A stretch of 50,616 nucleotides of DNA from Streptomyces hokutonensis (GCF_000376565.1 NZ_BARG01000107.1:1-50616); one strand, 5' to 3'. Shown: positions 24,893-33,776, counted from the first letter of the stretch. Notes: generated from the letters alone by a model not told the origin. Numbers and translations: made by a program.

Positions 24893-26427
24893 GCTGCGGA
24901 TTCCCATTCGCTGAGGGCTTCGGCATGGGCGGCGGCCAGTTCGTCGTAACTGCGCTGGTCGGCAGGGGTGATGAGGATCAGGCGGCCGTCCGTGGCGATG
25001 CGCCAGTCGGCGGCAGGCCGGCCGGTGGCCGGGTCGAGGACGCGTCCGCCCGTGCTCTGCCACGTGGAGGGGATCTCATCGGGCCGGGGTGTCGGGACGA
25101 GGATCTGGCGCCCGTCGCGGACGATCACCACGGCTTTGCTGCGGTGCTCTGCGAGGCGGTCCAGTGCCTCCCGGTAGGCCGCTCGCTCGGCTGCATGCAG
25201 CGTCCTGCGTCGGACCGCGGTGCCCGCCGTGCCGTAGAACCGGGCGATGCCCTCCCACCCCGGTGCTGGACGTGTGCCTGGTTGCGAAGCGGCATCCAGA
25301 GGGCTGAGACCGAAGCCCTCCACCGCGCGCGGGGCAAGCGTCCAGGTCTCGCCGGCGTGGTGGACGAGACCGTGGTCGGCCAGGCGCCGCAGGGTCCGGT
25401 AGGCAGTGGCCCGGGACACCGAGGCCGTAGCGACAAGATCGCTGACCGTCTGGGCAGGCTGGACGTGCAGTGCCCCGACGATCATGAGGGCGGAGCTGCC
25501 GAGACCGCGGTGGGCGAAGGCGTCGTGGCTCATCAGGCGGGCGACGACGGTGGAGTCGATGTCGGCCCTCATGCCTGTCTCAGGGGTGGTCCACTCCTCA
25601 AGTGCCAGGTCGGGGGGGTACTGAGTGGTCCAGGAACGAGACAGCGAAGCGCGGGCACGAGGGTTACCCGTGCCGGCGTGGTCGAGGTACCAGGTGGAGC
25701 CCTCCCGGCTGTGACCGACCCGCAGACGACGCAGCCAGCCCTCAGGCTTGAGGACGGTCTCGTAGACCACGCGCAGCGTCGTCCGGGAGATCCCTGCTTC
25801 CTCCGCGGTCTGCCGCTCACTGGCGTGGTGCAGCGGGCCGCCGGCGGTCTCCGCGAAGCTCAGATGGGCCCGCAGCACCCGCAGTGCGGTCCGTCCTCGC
25901 TCGCCGCGCCACGGCGTGGTCTCGATGCGATCCCGCAGCGCGGCGAGGACCTCGTAGGCGTGATGACGCGACTCCAGCACGCGCGTTCCAGTGACCACGG
26001 CCGAGGCGCTGGCCCACACCCGGCGGATGTAGTCCAGGGCGCGTGCCTGCCCCGAACGCAGCGCGATGTGCTGAGCATGTCGGCCACCGTCGTGGTCGGG
26101 GTGCAGCAGCAGCCGGGTCAGCTCGTCGATGGTGCCGCCGGACCGGGCGACATGGCAGGCGATGGCCGCCGTGATGCGGTGCCCGTGCCCGGCCGCACTC
26201 TCCCGGTCCTGGCGCATGACTACGGTGCGGCCGTCGGACCCGAGTCTGCTGTAACTGCCGGTCGCGTAGCGGCCGGTGAGATCCCCGAGAAGGACGAGCT
26301 CGGCCGCAGCCGGGCGAAGCCGGTGAAGGCTCAGGCGGTCGAGCGGTTCAGTTGTCTGGCGTTGTGGTTGTGCCTGATGACTGTGTTGGGGCACGGTGAG
26401 GTCGTCTCGCAAAGACGAGGGCGCCAC
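24889..26427 (-). CDS. Two-winged-helix DNA-binding protein, possible plasmid replication initiator
   Basis: This 512-residue protein has two clear HTH regions. One is near residue 210 (ERQTAEEAGISRTTLRVVYE); the other, near residues 325-355, is QTVSDLVATASVSRATAYRT followed by LRRLADHGLVHH, of ArsR/IclR-like winged-helix type. The N-terminal third (PAAAELVLLGDLTGRYATGS, VVMRQDRESAAGHGHRITAA) has no domain I recognise. Two winged helices, a repeat-rich region directly upstream, and the par genes downstream all fit a plasmid Rep protein. It could also be a large transcription regulator. GTG 26427 is used as start, but no good ribosome site is seen, so a later start is possible. Confidence 0.55.
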   Translation of the reverse strand: MAPSSLRDDLTVPQHSHQAQPQRQTTEPLDRLSLHRLRPAAAELVLLGDLTGRYATGSYSRLGSDGRTVVMRQDRESAAGHGHRITAAIACHVARSGGTIDELTRLLLHPDHDGGRHAQHIALRSGQARALDYIRRVWASASAVVTGTRVLESRHHAYEVLAALRDRIETTPWRGERGRTALRVLRAHLSFAETAGGPLHHASERQTAEEAGISRTTLRVVYETVLKPEGWLRRLRVGHSREGSTWYLDHAGTGNPRARASLSRSWTTQYPPDLALEEWTTPETGMRADIDSTVVARLMSHDAFAHRGLGSSALMIVGALHVQPAQTVSDLVATASVSRATAYRTLRRLADHGLVHHAGETWTLAPRAVEGFGLSPLDAASQPGTRPAPGWEGIARFYGTAGTAVRRRTLHAAERAAYREALDRLAEHRSKAVVIVRDGRQILVPTPRPDEIPSTWQSTGGRVLDPATGRPAADWRIATDGRLILITPADQRSYDELAAAHAEALSEWESAA

Positions 26428-26460
26428 CCAGGCCCGCTAAAACCACGGGTGGTACCCGGA

Positions 26461-26513
26461 ACCGACCTCCGGTCGGTGCCAGCGATGCCTCCAGGATTGC
26501 CGTCCTGGAGGCA
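26461..26513. repeat. Two short inverted repeats upstream of the Rep-like gene
   Basis: ACCGACC (26,461-26,467) pairs with GGTCGGT (26,471-26,477) over a 3-base loop. TGCCTCCAGGA (26,486-26,496) pairs perfectly with TCCTGGAGGCA (26,503-26,513) over a 6-base loop. They lie 35-85 bases upstream of the Rep-like start on the minus strand, where operators or origin hairpins are usual. Confidence 0.55.
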
Positions 26514-26628
26514 TTCGTATGCCTGGCTCCGTTCAGGAGGCAGGCGTCCCCATCGCAACTCGACCAAGGCGGGAGCAGAGAGCCGTCGAGGTTGCCGCTC
26601 CTGATCGATCTCCGTCAACTCGGGTCTT

Positions 26629-26725
26629 TCGGAGGCGAGTTACAGAGGGATCGCCTCTGACTGCCTCCGAGCGGCCCGGGTCGAACCGGGGTCGAATCAG
26701 AGCGTTTCCCTCTGACTGCCTCCGA
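26629..26725. repeat. Iteron-like repeats CCTCTGACTGCCTCCGA, candidate origin or operator
   Basis: The 17-mer CCTCTGACTGCCTCCGA occurs at 26,654-26,670 and again at 26,709-26,725, 55 bases apart (start to start). An inverted relative, TCGGAGGC then CAGAGG, lies at 26,629-26,648, with a longer spacer between the half-sites. Repeats of this type, just upstream of a two-winged-helix protein, resemble plasmid iterons. The rest of the 26,428-26,921 gap holds the inverted repeats listed separately and no clear gene. Confidence 0.6.
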
Positions 26726-26801
26726 TCGCCTCTTCAACCCGTCCTAGCAGGTCACAGCCGTTTCGGCCTCCGTAAGCCCAGGTCAGAAGGGTGCGGCAGG
26801 A

Positions 26802-26852
26802 TTACCAGGAGAAGGACACCTTTCGGGCCTTGAGCGGCTGCTTGTTGGACAT
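26802..26852 (-). other. Sixteen-codon open frame near the island edge
   Basis: The minus strand encodes MSNKQPLKARKVSFSW and a TAA. Composition (basic, ending in an aromatic) looks non-random for such a short frame, but there is no strong ribosome-binding site. It may be a micropeptide, or the 5' end of a chromosomal gene cut by integration. I do not call it a gene. Confidence 0.2.
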
Positions 26853-26921
26853 GGCGTCAATGTACTGACGGGTAAGTCCGTGGGGAACCCTTGTGCGGGG
26901 ACTTGTTGACGTGAACGTCAG

Positions 26922-28841
26922 CTAGCGCAGCCCGGTGATCGTCCCGCCGTCGTCCAGCGTGCCGTTCAGCTCGGCCTGGACGCCCTGCTTCGTCTTCACG
27001 GCCAGCAGGGCGCCCTGCGCCGAGCCGGTCACCCCGCCGGTCGCCCTGACCGACTTCGTGTCCTTGCCGCCCGCGGCCAGCAGATACCAGGAGCCCGCCG
27101 CCGACTTCCACAGCACTCCGGCCAGCACCTGCGGGTCGCGCGCCCCGCACGCCGGCACGTCCTGCGCCTTCGCGGCGACCGCGCCGTACGTCCCGCCCGG
27201 CGTGCGGAACTGCGCCAGCACCCGCTCGCCGCCGCCCCGCCAGGTCTCGGCCCGGGTGCACACCCACGCCGCCGTGCCGCTCGCGTCGGGCAGCGGCTGC
27301 CGGGCGTACTGCCAGGCGTTCACGGACCGTACGCCGAGCGAGCGCATCGCGCCGAGGGAGCAGGCGAAGGGCGCCCAGGCGTGCTGGGTCTCCGCGCCGG
27401 ACACCTCGTGGGCCGCGCCGGGCCGACCGGCGGTGAGGTGCGCCGGGACCAGCTCGCCGAGGTCGCTCATCAGGCGGGTGCCGGTGTCGTCGGTCAGCTG
27501 GAGCACGTTCCACGACGTGCACGCGCCGGTCTCCTGGGCGGGGGAGGCCAGCGGTGAGGTGATGCCGTCGGTGAGGGTCATGGGCAGGGCGCCGGCGCTC
27601 GGCTTCAGCAGGTCCCGCTCGGCGACCTTCTTCACCCAAGGGGCCGTCAGATAGCGGACGTTGCCGTCGGCCCGGTCCAGGACCACCGCGTTCGCCTCGG
27701 TGCCGGTCGCGCCGTCGACCCGCGCGAAGTCCAGCGCGGCGCCCTTGGTGCCGTCCTTCGGCTCGGCGTAGCGGGCGATGCGCAGACCGTCGTAGAGGAT
27801 CACCACGCGGGCGTTGTCGACCGTTCCCGCGTACAGGAGTTGGGGCGGTCCGGCCGGGCCGCCGGAGGGGGTGCCGGGGGTCGCCGAGACCTGGACGGAC
27901 TCGCCGGGGCGGGCCCAGACGGCGAGGGCGCGGCGCAGCAGGGCGGTGTCCTTGGTGAGGTCGCCGCGGGCGGGCCAGACGGAGAAGTCCTTACGGGTGG
28001 CGGACTCCCAGGCGGTGGGCACGACCCTCGTCAACTTGCCCGGATTCAGGGCGGCTTCGGCCGCCGGATTCTCCGCGTACGCGGGTGCGGCGGCGCCGTC
28101 CGGGCCCCAGCCGCCGCCGGGGAGCACGAGCAGCGCGCCGCACACGGCGACGGCAGCCGCGGCGGCGAGCGCGGCCTTTCCGTGCTGACGGCGGCGCATC
28201 AGATCGGTGGGCCGGGCGTGCAGCGAACACGGGTCGAACTCGGGGGAGTCGAGGAGCGGATACTGCGCGGGCGCCTCGTCGGCCTCGCGCAGCGCCGCGT
28301 CCACGTCGTCGACTCCGGCCGCCACCAGCACCCGGCGTACGTCGCCGTCGGGCAGCTTCTCCAGGCCGCGCAGCGCGTACACCGCGCGGGCCGGTCCCGA
28401 CAGGGCCGACAGCCGCTGGTCCAGGGCGAGTTCGTCGGCGCCGCCCGAGCGCGGGAAGAGCCGCAGACCCCACACCTGGGGGAGCAGCGGCGGGAGTTGG
28501 GAGCGCTTGGGCCAGGCCCGGAACGACAGCGGGAGGCCCGCCTCCAGTGCCGTACGCACGACTTGGAGGCGGACGAAGGCGTAACCGGGGTCGCCGTCCC
28601 GTCCGGTCGACTGGGCCGGGATCGCGGACGCCGACGCGCGGCCCCTGGGCAGGGCGCGCTGGGTGAGGGCGTGCGCGGTCAGGACGCGCCGGTTGCGGCC
28701 GAGGCTCGGGGGGAGCACCAGATAGGCGAGCCGGACGAGCCGTGGATAGTGCTCGACGAGCGCGGCCTCGGCCTGTTCGACATCGACGACCGGGGCGGTG
28801 GGTGAAGCTGCGGGGCGCTTGGCGACATCCTGTGACTGCAC
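26922..28841 (-). CDS. Membrane-anchored hypothetical protein with sigma-like N-terminus
   Basis: This protein has about 639 residues from GTG 28841; TTG 28850 is also possible. The N-terminal 220 residues are cytoplasmic and begin VEQAEAALVEHYPRLVRLAY, which recalls a degenerate sigma-factor region 2. One membrane helix follows near residues 220-240 (KAALAAAAAVAVCGALLVL). The large remainder should be extracellular, with several Cys residues (ETGACTSW, FACSLGAM, WVCTRAE, VPACGARD) that could form disulfides. I recognise no catalytic motif. It appears to be the first core-chromosome gene right of the island, upstream and co-directional with the TPR gene order. The function is unknown. Confidence 0.72.
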   Translation of the reverse strand: MQSQDVAKRPAASPTAPVVDVEQAEAALVEHYPRLVRLAYLVLPPSLGRNRRVLTAHALTQRALPRGRASASAIPAQSTGRDGDPGYAFVRLQVVRTALEAGLPLSFRAWPKRSQLPPLLPQVWGLRLFPRSGGADELALDQRLSALSGPARAVYALRGLEKLPDGDVRRVLVAAGVDDVDAALREADEAPAQYPLLDSPEFDPCSLHARPTDLMRRRQHGKAALAAAAAVAVCGALLVLPGGGWGPDGAAAPAYAENPAAEAALNPGKLTRVVPTAWESATRKDFSVWPARGDLTKDTALLRRALAVWARPGESVQVSATPGTPSGGPAGPPQLLYAGTVDNARVVILYDGLRIARYAEPKDGTKGAALDFARVDGATGTEANAVVLDRADGNVRYLTAPWVKKVAERDLLKPSAGALPMTLTDGITSPLASPAQETGACTSWNVLQLTDDTGTRLMSDLGELVPAHLTAGRPGAAHEVSGAETQHAWAPFACSLGAMRSLGVRSVNAWQYARQPLPDASGTAAWVCTRAETWRGGGERVLAQFRTPGGTYGAVAAKAQDVPACGARDPQVLAGVLWKSAAGSWYLLAAGGKDTKSVRATGGVTGSAQGALLAVKTKQGVQAELNGTLDDGGTITGLR

Positions 28842-28890
28842 GTTCAGCAAAACGAGCGAATCGTGAGTTGGTCACCGCCACCCGGGCGAC

Positions 28891-29391
28891 TCAGTCCTCC
28901 GGCTCGACCAGCGCCCGCGCGTAATTCGCCATCGACCGCTGGTAGCGCGGCAGATGGGGCGCCAGCGCGCCCAGCACGAGGGACAGCCCCTCGCGGTCGC
29001 GGCCCAGACTGGACAGACACAGGGCGAGGCACGCGCGTACCGCGTCGTCCAACTCGTCCGAAGGGCCGTCGAGTTCGGGCGTGAGCAGCTTGACGCCCTC
29101 CTCCGCCTGCCCGGTGTTCCGCAGCGAGCTGGAGAGTTGGATCTTCGCGCGCCGCCCCTTGTAGCCGTCCAGCCCGCGTGCCAGCGCCTCCCGGTACAGC
29201 GGAACGGCCTGGTCCGAGTGCCCGGTCGAGTCCCAGGCGCAGGCGCGCTCGAAGGGGCCCAGCGGACTCCCGTCCGGGAGTTCGGCGACGAGCGCGTCGA
29301 TCACGGCCCGGAAGTCGGCGGCCTGCTCCTCGGGGCAGTCGTCGAAGGTCGCCCACGCGGCGGTCGTACGGTCTTCCCAGTCCTGGTTCAC
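28891..29391 (-). CDS. Tetratricopeptide-repeat protein
   Basis: This 166-residue soluble protein is made of helical repeats. Segments such as FERACAWDSTGHSDQAVPLY, then LSSSLRNTGQAEEGVKLL and ACLALCLSSLGRDREGLSLV, fit TPR spacing. It starts with MNQDWEDRTTAAWATFDDCP. TPR proteins mediate protein contacts, and no enzyme domain is present. It lies about 50 bases upstream of the large membrane protein gene on the same strand and could be cotranscribed. Confidence 0.8.
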   Translation of the reverse strand: MNQDWEDRTTAAWATFDDCPEEQAADFRAVIDALVAELPDGSPLGPFERACAWDSTGHSDQAVPLYREALARGLDGYKGRRAKIQLSSSLRNTGQAEEGVKLLTPELDGPSDELDDAVRACLALCLSSLGRDREGLSLVLGALAPHLPRYQRSMANYARALVEPED

Positions 29392-29529
29392 GGCGCCACC
29401 TTCGCAGACGTGTACAGCCGGGTGCCAGGGATTTGAGTGCGGGGCCCGTTGTGTCCGTATCGAAGGAGAAGGCCCCTCGGCGGGGCCGTCTGCGGCATGC
29501 TGCTGACCGGACTACCGGAGGAACGACAG

Positions 29530-29931
29530 ATGAGGCTGACCCGACCGATGCTCGCGGTGGCCGGCGCCACGGCGGCGCTGGCGCTGGTGGGCTGCGGCGC
29601 CGACACCAAGGCCGCGACCATACCTCCGGCGGCCACCGGCAGCCTGGAGAGCCTGGCGGCCAAGGTGAAGTGCACGCCCGACATCCAGACCGACGCCGAC
29701 GAACTCCGCCAGGCCATCTGCAAGATGAGCTACGGCAAGTTCGTCCTCGCGACCTTCGCCACCGACCGCGGCCAGCGCGAGTGGATCAACGACGCCAAGG
29801 ACTACGGCGGTTTCTACCTCGTCGGCCGCAAGTGGGTCGCCGTCGGCACCGAGAAGATCGTCAAGAAGCTGCAGACGACGCTCGGCGGCGACGAGGAGAT
29901 CGGCACCGACCACTCGAAGCACACCAGCTGA
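29530..29931 (+). CDS. Small secreted lipoprotein
   Basis: This 133-residue protein starts at ATG 29530, with GGAGG about eight bases upstream. It has a lipoprotein signal ending in LALVGC, so Cys21 or thereabouts should be lipidated and the protein anchored on the outer face of the membrane. The mature part (VKCTPDIQTDADELRQAICK, then YGKFVLATFATDRGQREWI) contains two Cys and no known domain. The function is unknown. It is followed by a strong bidirectional hairpin shared with the convergent DUF1996 gene. Confidence 0.82.
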   Translation: MRLTRPMLAVAGATAALALVGCGADTKAATIPPAATGSLESLAAKVKCTPDIQTDADELRQAICKMSYGKFVLATFATDRGQREWINDAKDYGGFYLVGRKWVAVGTEKIVKKLQTTLGGDEEIGTDHSKHTS

Positions 29932-29994
29932 AAACTGTGTCCCCGGTTCACACCCCTCAAAGGGCCCACACCGGTTAGTCCAGGACACACACGA

Positions 29995-30027
29995 AAGCGG
30001 GCGGTGGGAGAATCCCACCGCCCGCTT
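29995..30027. terminator. Bidirectional terminator between the lipoprotein and DUF1996 genes
   Basis: AAGCGGGCGGTGGGA (29,995-30,009) pairs perfectly with TCCCACCGCCCGCTT (30,013-30,027) over a 3-base loop. The A and T ends serve transcripts from both convergent genes. Confidence 0.9.
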
Positions 30028-30050
30028 CGTACTACCTACTGGCTACCTGC

Positions 30051-31604
30051 TCACTGGCACTTCTTGCCGGTGTTGACGCAGTTGGCGATCTTCGCCGCCA
30101 GGTTGTTCTTGGTGACGCTGATGAAGTCGTCGTGGTCGGTCGACGCCTTGTGCAGCTGCTCCGGGAAGCCGTCCACCGCGTAGGCGTTCTTCACGGTGCC
30201 GTCCGCCTGGATGGTGGGGGGCGTGATCTTGTAGACCAGGCGCATCGTCAGCTGGGGGATCGCCTTGAAGCCGTTCCCGCAGACACCGCTCGCCGGGTCC
30301 GCGAAGGCCACGTGCGTACGGTGGTTGGCGCTGTCGATGTTCACGCCGTCCCAGCAGCTCTGGAAGGCGAAGGTGCGCACCACGTTGCTGCCCTGCGGGC
30401 AGATCGGGTACTGCTCCGTCAGCTGGACCTTGTTCTCGAAGCCGGTGCAGCTCCAGTGCGCGTTGGCGTTGGCCAGACCGTTGGTGAGGGTCTTGGCGTC
30501 ACCGGTGATGATGCGCAGGAACTGCGGCATCGCGACGACCTTGCTGGCCGGCGAGCCGACGTACTTGATCTGCGCCGACTGCGGGGTCAGGATCTTGCCG
30601 ACGTTGCCTTCCTTGCCACCGCCGAGCGCGTTCGCGTCGAACTCCTGCGAACCGTCCTGCACACGCACGACCGGCCAGTAGTACGCCGAGAGGTCACTCT
30701 GGTTCTGGCAGCTGGAGGGGGCGGCCAGCAGCGAGTCGTTCGTGGAGAACGCGTTGACCTTCTGGTTGCCGACGTAGTCGTGCTCGTGGTGCGCGCCGTT
30801 GGTCACACCGGGAGCCACGATGACGTTGTCGGTGTTGTGGTTCTTGTTGGCGTTGACACCGCACCGGGTGGTGAAGGAACCCGTCGAGGCCTGAGCCTGG
30901 TTCTGCGGCTTGGCCAGGACGTTGTTCGCGACCTTCGTGATGTCCACGAAGTCCGCGGCCGTCGGACCGTTGCCGGCCTGACCACCGTTGTTGGCGGCGG
31001 GCGCGGAGGCACTGGCACTGGCGCTCGGAGCGGCCGTGTTGCCGTTGTTCTGGCCGCCGTTGTTGTTGTTCTGACCGCCGTTGTTGTTGCCACCGTTGTT
31101 GTTCTGACCCCCCGCGGTGGTCGTGTTGGTGGCGGTCTGCGTCGTACAGGCGGCGAGTTGCTTCAGTGCAGCCGCGTTGACACTGCCGCCCACTCGCTGG
31201 ATGTCGATGCGGATGCGGTCGATCGTCGCGGCCCGCTTCTCCTTGAGGGGGCCGACGATCGCGTTCTGCACGAAGCTCGCGTCGTTGGCCTGAGCCTGGC
31301 GCGTCGAGGCGAGCCGGGCGTAGGCCTCGGTGATCTGCTTGTCCAGGTTCGCCAACTCGGTGGCGACACCCTGACGAGCCTTCTGCGGCACGTTCGTCAG
31401 CTGCTGGCCGACGTCCGGGCAGGCGATCGTCGCGACCTGAGCCGCGGCGGCCTTCGTCTGGTTCTGGCCCGACGAGTTGGACTCGTGGGCCGAAGCGTTC
31501 ATCTGCGCCCAGAGCAGCCCGGCCCCACCGAGCGCTAGGGCAGCCGAGGCGGCAATGGCCTTGGTGGCCATCGGCGTACGGCGTTTACGATCATTGCGTC
31601 CCAT
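30051..31604 (-). CDS. Secreted DUF1996 domain protein
   Basis: This 517-residue protein has an N-terminal signal (KAIAASAALALGGAGLLWA), a helical region of about 100 residues, and an Asn/Gly-rich linker (roughly residues 165-215, many NNGG units). The C-terminal DUF1996 domain of about 300 residues starts at ADFVDITKVANNVLAKPQ and includes FTTRCGVNANKNHNTDNV, GAHHEHDYVGN, YYWPVVRVQDG and FQSCWDGVNID. DUF1996 occurs in secreted bacterial and fungal proteins, perhaps binding or modifying polysaccharide; the biochemical role is not known. The linker length may vary between strains because of the tandem repeat. Confidence 0.9.
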   Translation of the reverse strand: MGRNDRKRRTPMATKAIAASAALALGGAGLLWAQMNASAHESNSSGQNQTKAAAAQVATIACPDVGQQLTNVPQKARQGVATELANLDKQITEAYARLASTRQAQANDASFVQNAIVGPLKEKRAATIDRIRIDIQRVGGSVNAAALKQLAACTTQTATNTTTAGGQNNNGGNNNGGQNNNNGGQNNGNTAAPSASASASAPAANNGGQAGNGPTAADFVDITKVANNVLAKPQNQAQASTGSFTTRCGVNANKNHNTDNVIVAPGVTNGAHHEHDYVGNQKVNAFSTNDSLLAAPSSCQNQSDLSAYYWPVVRVQDGSQEFDANALGGGKEGNVGKILTPQSAQIKYVGSPASKVVAMPQFLRIITGDAKTLTNGLANANAHWSCTGFENKVQLTEQYPICPQGSNVVRTFAFQSCWDGVNIDSANHRTHVAFADPASGVCGNGFKAIPQLTMRLVYKITPPTIQADGTVKNAYAVDGFPEQLHKASTDHDDFISVTKNNLAAKIANCVNTGKKCQ

Positions 31605-31736
31605 GGAACTCCTCTGACTTCCTTGCGGGGCAGCGAGGCGCCCGACAGGAGTGAAGCGGCGCCCTTTGATACGCAGGGAGTCCCAGGAGTGTTCAGTCGT
31701 CTCAGAAACTGATGAGAGATTCTTGGGTAAGTCCCC

Positions 31737-31769
31737 TCACAACTGCCCTTTAAACACCGGCAGTTGTGA
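31737..31769 (-). terminator. Terminator of the two-component operon
   Basis: TCACAACTGCC (31,737-31,747) and GGCAGTTGTGA (31,759-31,769) form a perfect 11-bp stem over an 11-base loop. It begins about 20 bases after the response-regulator stop on the minus strand. Confidence 0.75.
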
Positions 31770-31787
31770 TCGACTCACAGCTAGTGC

Positions 31788-32441
31788 TCAGCGTCCCTGG
31801 TCCAAATAGGCCAATACCGCCAGCACGCGGCGATTGTCGTCGTCGGAGACTTCCAGCCCCAGTTTGGCGAAAATATTGGACGTGTGCTTCCCGATCGCCC
31901 GTTCTGTCACGACGAGTTGCCCCGCGATCGCCGCGTTCGACCGCCCCTGCGCCATCAGTTCGAGGACCTCGACCTCCCGAGGGGTCAACCGCCCCAGCGG
32001 CCGGTCGTCGGCCGCCCGCCGCGCCAGCAACTGCTGAATGACCTGCGGATCCATCACCGTCCCCCCGCCCGCCACCCGCCGTAAGGCGTCCACGAACTGC
32101 TCCGCGTCGAACACCCGGTCCTTCAGCAGATAGCCCACCCCGCCACTCCCGTCGGCGAGCAACTCCCGCGCGTACAACTGCTCCACGTGCTGCGACAGCA
32201 CCAGCACCGGAAACCCGGGCCGCTCCCGCCGCGCCCGCAACGCGCACTGCAGCCCCTCGTCGGTGTGCGTGGGCGGCAGCCGTACGTCGACCACGGCCAC
32301 GTCCGGCGCCAACTCGGCCAGCGCCTTGGTGAGTTCGGGCCCGCTCTCCACAGCCGCGGCGATCTCGAAGTCGTAGGCCTCCAACAGCCGCACCAGACCG
32401 TCCCGCAGCAGGAACAGGTCTTCGGCTAGGACAACACGCAC
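31788..32441 (-). CDS. LuxR-type response regulator
   Basis: This 217-residue NarL/LuxR-family regulator has a receiver domain (VVLAEDLFLLRDGL, with the phosphorylation Asp in VAVVDVRLPP and Lys in GYLLKDRV). It ends with a LuxR HTH: LTPREVEVLELMAQGRSNAA, then VTERAIGKHTSNIFAKLGL. GTG 32441 overlaps the histidine kinase stop (16-base overlap), so the kinase and regulator form one coupled unit. The targets are unknown. Confidence 0.93.
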   Translation of the reverse strand: MRVVLAEDLFLLRDGLVRLLEAYDFEIAAAVESGPELTKALAELAPDVAVVDVRLPPTHTDEGLQCALRARRERPGFPVLVLSQHVEQLYARELLADGSGGVGYLLKDRVFDAEQFVDALRRVAGGGTVMDPQVIQQLLARRAADDRPLGRLTPREVEVLELMAQGRSNAAIAGQLVVTERAIGKHTSNIFAKLGLEVSDDDNRRVLAVLAYLDQGR

Positions 32442-33643
32442 GGAATCTCCATGGTCACCACGGTGGGACCGCCCGCGGGGCTGCTGACGGCCAGGACGCC
32501 GTCGAATGTACCGAGTCGCCGCCCGACTCCGGAGAGTCCCGACCCCGCCCCGACCACGGCACCACCCCCGCCGTTGTCGGTGACGGAGATCCGCAGCAGC
32601 CCCTCCGCGTGGTGCAGGTCGACCCAGATCCGGTCGGCACCGGAGTGCTTGACGGCGTTGGTCAGCACCTCGCTCACCGCGAAGTACGCGGCCGACTCGA
32701 CCGGCGCGTCCGCCCGCCCGCCCTCGAAGTCCACGTCCACCTCCGTCGGCACCGGCATCCGCAGCGCCAACGCCCTTACGGCGTCCCCGAGTCCACGCTC
32801 CGCCAGCACCGGCGGATGAATCCCGCGCACGAGATCCCGCAACTCGCCCAACGCCTCGGCGGAGGACCGACGCGCCCGGGCCAACAGCTCCTTGGCCTTC
32901 GCCGGATTCTTCTCGAGCAGCGCCTCGATCGTCCCGAGATCCATCCCCATGGCCACCAGCCGGGCCTGCGCACCGTCGTGCAGATCCCGCTCGATCCGCC
33001 GCAGCTCGGCCGCCGAGGAGTCCACCGCGTCCCGCCGAGTCTCGGTCAACACCCTTACCCGCTCGGCGAGTTCACCCTGCCCCGGAGCGAGCACGGCCCG
33101 CGTCAGCAGGAAATGGACGCGCAGCAGGGCGGGAGTGAGGAAGTAGGAAGCGACGAGCAGCGCGACACCCAGCAGCCCCGCGAGCAGGGCACTGCCCTGC
33201 CCACTCACCGGCACGAACCCGTACCACCACCCCACATACGTCCCGTCCGTGAACACCCGCCACAGCCCGAAGGCCAACGCGAACCCCTCCAGCGGATAGA
33301 ACACGAGAGCCGCGGGCACCAGCGCGGTGACGAACCCGGCGGTCATGTCGACGAACAGCCAGCCGAGCAACCGGAAGGTGCCTTTCCAGGACTTCGCCCC
33401 GCTCGGCTCCACCGGAATCCGCACCCCGCACCACTCCACGGCGAACAGCCGCCGCCGATCCGCGTGCGCCCGCACACCGGCCAGCACCCAGGGCGTGGTG
33501 ATCAGCCCGATCCCCACAGGCACGAGCACAAGGGAGACGACCATGAGAACGAAGAGGACGAGCGACCCGTAGAGGGAGAGCAGAGCGAGCGCGAGCCCGC
33601 GCAGCCCGGCAGTGACGACCGTACGGGCCCTGTTCATGTCCAT
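32426..33643 (-). CDS. Sensor histidine kinase (HisKA_3 type)
   Basis: This 405-residue kinase starts at ATG 33643 (ATG 33637 is also possible). The N-terminal part has about six membrane helices, with two near residues 17-60 and others around 110-200, ending in LLVASYFLTPALLRVHFLL. The HisKA_3 dimerisation region reads RRIERDLHDGAQARLVAMGM, with the phosphorylated His in RDLHDG. The ATPase domain has EVLTNAVKHS, VTDNGGGG and GLSGVGRRLG. It pairs with the overlapping LuxR regulator. The input signal is unknown; the sensor looks membrane-embedded. Confidence 0.92.
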   Translation of the reverse strand: MDMNRARTVVTAGLRGLALALLSLYGSLVLFVLMVVSLVLVPVGIGLITTPWVLAGVRAHADRRRLFAVEWCGVRIPVEPSGAKSWKGTFRLLGWLFVDMTAGFVTALVPAALVFYPLEGFALAFGLWRVFTDGTYVGWWYGFVPVSGQGSALLAGLLGVALLVASYFLTPALLRVHFLLTRAVLAPGQGELAERVRVLTETRRDAVDSSAAELRRIERDLHDGAQARLVAMGMDLGTIEALLEKNPAKAKELLARARRSSAEALGELRDLVRGIHPPVLAERGLGDAVRALALRMPVPTEVDVDFEGGRADAPVESAAYFAVSEVLTNAVKHSGADRIWVDLHHAEGLLRISVTDNGGGGAVVGAGSGLSGVGRRLGTFDGVLAVSSPAGGPTVVTMEIPCVLS

Positions 33644-33720
33644 AGGCCCAGTCTCACGGACGGGGAGGACGAGGTCACGGGGCCGAGCCACCATCAAGGG
33701 GGTGTCGCTGTCCCCACCTG

Positions 33721-33765
33721 GTTTTAGGGGCGCGGGGAACTGCGCGCCCAGCCCCCACCGGCCCG
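33721..33765 (-). repeat. Streptomyces dispersed intergenic repeat with hairpin
   Basis: GTTTTAGGGGCGCGGGGAAC followed by TGCGCGCCCAGCCCC is the widespread Streptomyces intergenic repeat. GGGCGCG (33,728-33,734) pairs with CGCGCCC (33,743-33,749). It sits just after the epimerase stop and probably ends that transcript. Confidence 0.7.
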
Positions 33766-33776
33766 CACTGAACGGA

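Noticed and set aside
24868..26604. A 578-codon plus-strand open frame over the Rep-like gene
   Set aside because: The minus frame has two clear winged-helix motifs and overlaps correctly with its neighbour; the plus frame has none.
26735..26900. A tRNA gene at the island edge as integration target
   Set aside because: No cloverleaf, anticodon arm or TTCGA T-loop context could be found by eye.
26907..26920. TGACGT-ga-ACGTCA as a terminator
   Set aside because: The stem is only six bases with a 2-base loop; more likely a chance dyad or a protein site.
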